Origin: Qipengyuania sp. S6317L1
GTDB taxonomy: Bacteria > Pseudomonadota > Alphaproteobacteria > Sphingomonadales > Sphingomonadaceae
Reading direction: 5' to 3'
Assembly: GCF_023015615.1 (NCBI RefSeq)
Contig: NZ_JALKAJ010000002.1
Location: forward strand, 496,001 to 560,000
DNA length: 64,000 nucleotides
Below are positions 63,437-64,000 of the stretch, in pieces. Positions within the stretch are counted from its first letter, which is position 1. Every line of letters starts with the position of its first letter. The position numbers and the translations under genes are program-made. The notes beneath the pieces are model-generated. The model did no database searches. It was not told the origin of the DNA and saw only the letters and a program-made list of their open reading frames with translations.

Positions 63437-64000
63437 TCATTTCTTTTGTGCGCATCCTTCACAAAGCAGCCCGCGCCCGAAGATTTCATCCGGGCCGCGC
63501 TTACCCAAGTCGCGCGCTTCGGCATCGCTGCGTACGCGCCAATTGCGCCCGTGTTGCAGAGCATCTGCAATCCGCGCAGCAACAAGCGGAGTGGCAAAGG
63601 AGGTGCCGCGCCAGCGCTTCATCTTGCCACCCCGGTCATAGGCGTAAACACGCTCAGCGGGCGCCGCATAATCAAGATGAAAAGCGCGGCCCGCCTCGAT
63701 TAATGCGCGGTTGCGCCGATCGACACCGGTGACTGCAACCACACCATCATAAGAGGCAGGATAAGCGACGGGCGCGGCAGGGCCATCATTTCCAACGGCC
63801 GCAACGACAACAACGCCGCGTGCTTGCGCGGCCGCAACCGCACGGCCCAGCACCGGATTGCGCGGCCCGACCAGGCTGATGGTGACAACTTTGCTTCCCG
63901 ACTGCGTTAGCCAACCCAGCGCGCGGGCAATCGCCAAGGCATTGCCGCCTGCCGGATCTTTGCCATAGACATCCGCAACCCTGATCTTTTCGACACCGGC
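63437..64000 (-). CDS. Subtilisin-like serine peptidase (S8), N-terminus outside window
   Basis: The visible part of about 187 residues starts (reading from the edge) with AGVEKIRVADVYGKDPAGGN and carries SLVGPRNPVLGRAVAAA, VVVVAAVGNDGPAAPVAYPA (oxyanion Asn) and the catalytic Ser in RGTSFATPLVAA. The Asp and His of the triad lie outside. It ends with an odd Cys-containing tail (CEGCAQKK). Secretion is likely but the signal region is not visible. Confidence 0.85.
   Translation of the reverse strand, partial: AGVEKIRVADVYGKDPAGGNALAIARALGWLTQSGSKVVTISLVGPRNPVLGRAVAAAQARGVVVVAAVGNDGPAAPVAYPASYDGVVAVTGVDRRNRALIEAGRAFHLDYAAPAERVYAYDRGGKMKRWRGTSFATPLVAARIADALQHGRNWRVRSDAEARDLGKRGPDEIFGRGLLCEGCAQKK

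Noticed and set aside
1-64000. CRISPR arrays, IS elements with terminal inverted repeats, rRNA operons
   Set aside because: No regularly spaced direct repeats, transposase genes or rRNA sequence were seen.

Overview
The window looks like a chromosomal segment of an alphaproteobacterium, most probably Sphingomonadales (Erythrobacteraceae-like). The basis is inference from gene content: a rimP-nusA-ylxR-infB order with a YlxR-L7Ae fusion, a DUF1476 ATPase-inhibitor zeta gene, a PspF-driven psp operon, CrtW/CrtZ carotenoid enzymes and a cbb3 oxidase cluster. No rRNA is present to confirm it. The ends cut two genes: pnp (C-terminus missing) on the left and an S8 peptidase (N-terminus missing) on the right.

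1-16.7 kb: translation and RNA-metabolism genes on the minus strand, rimP-nusA-ylxR/L7Ae-infB-(small gene)-thioesterase-DUF1697-rbfA and then truB-rpsO-pnp. Between rbfA and truB, where these are often adjacent, lie five unrelated genes: a YceI protein, an AbgT transporter, tdk, an M50 protease and glpD. 16.4-22 kb: a phage-shock region with pspF facing a sigma-54 promoter that drives a 55-aa peptide gene, pspA, pspB, pspC and then six small consecutive membrane/coiled-coil genes that look like divergent PspB paralogues. 22-30.6 kb: housekeeping and metabolic genes (sufE, crtZ/crtW, leuC/leuD, bolA/grxD, NUDIX), ending in tRNA-Leu(CAG).

30.68-39.76 kb: an integrated element of about 9.05 kb. 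It is bounded by a direct repeat of the tRNA-Leu 3' end and has integrase arm-type repeats (TGGGGGC) just inside both ends. It carries a P4-type integrase, a second tyrosine recombinase with two HTH partner genes, and a restriction-modification block: an HTH-fused m5C methyltransferase with its own promoter/palindrome, Vsr, a McrB-like ATPase and a LlaJI-like nuclease. Beyond the right repeat lies a decayed copy of the same integrase 5' region, evidence of an older element at the same site.

40.4-46.2 kb: a TIR-TolB/FlgO-TPR membrane protein, a small lipoprotein, a secreted trypsin-like protease and a SLOG-domain protein with four membrane helices. The TIR plus SLOG/membrane combination resembles the parts list of nucleotide-signalling defence systems and is the second most interesting locus after the psp array. 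46.3-49 kb: small stress-type genes (DUF1328, DUF892, an ECF sigma factor, DUF2189).

49-61.2 kb: a microoxic respiration module with OmpW, a Crp/Fnr regulator lacking the FNR iron-sulfur cysteines, three FNR-type boxes, ccoNOQP-GHIS, a Cys-rich exported peptide, hemN and a formate/nitrite-type channel. 61.3-64 kb: an MscS channel, a Gly/Ser/Ala-rich exported protein and the partial subtilase.
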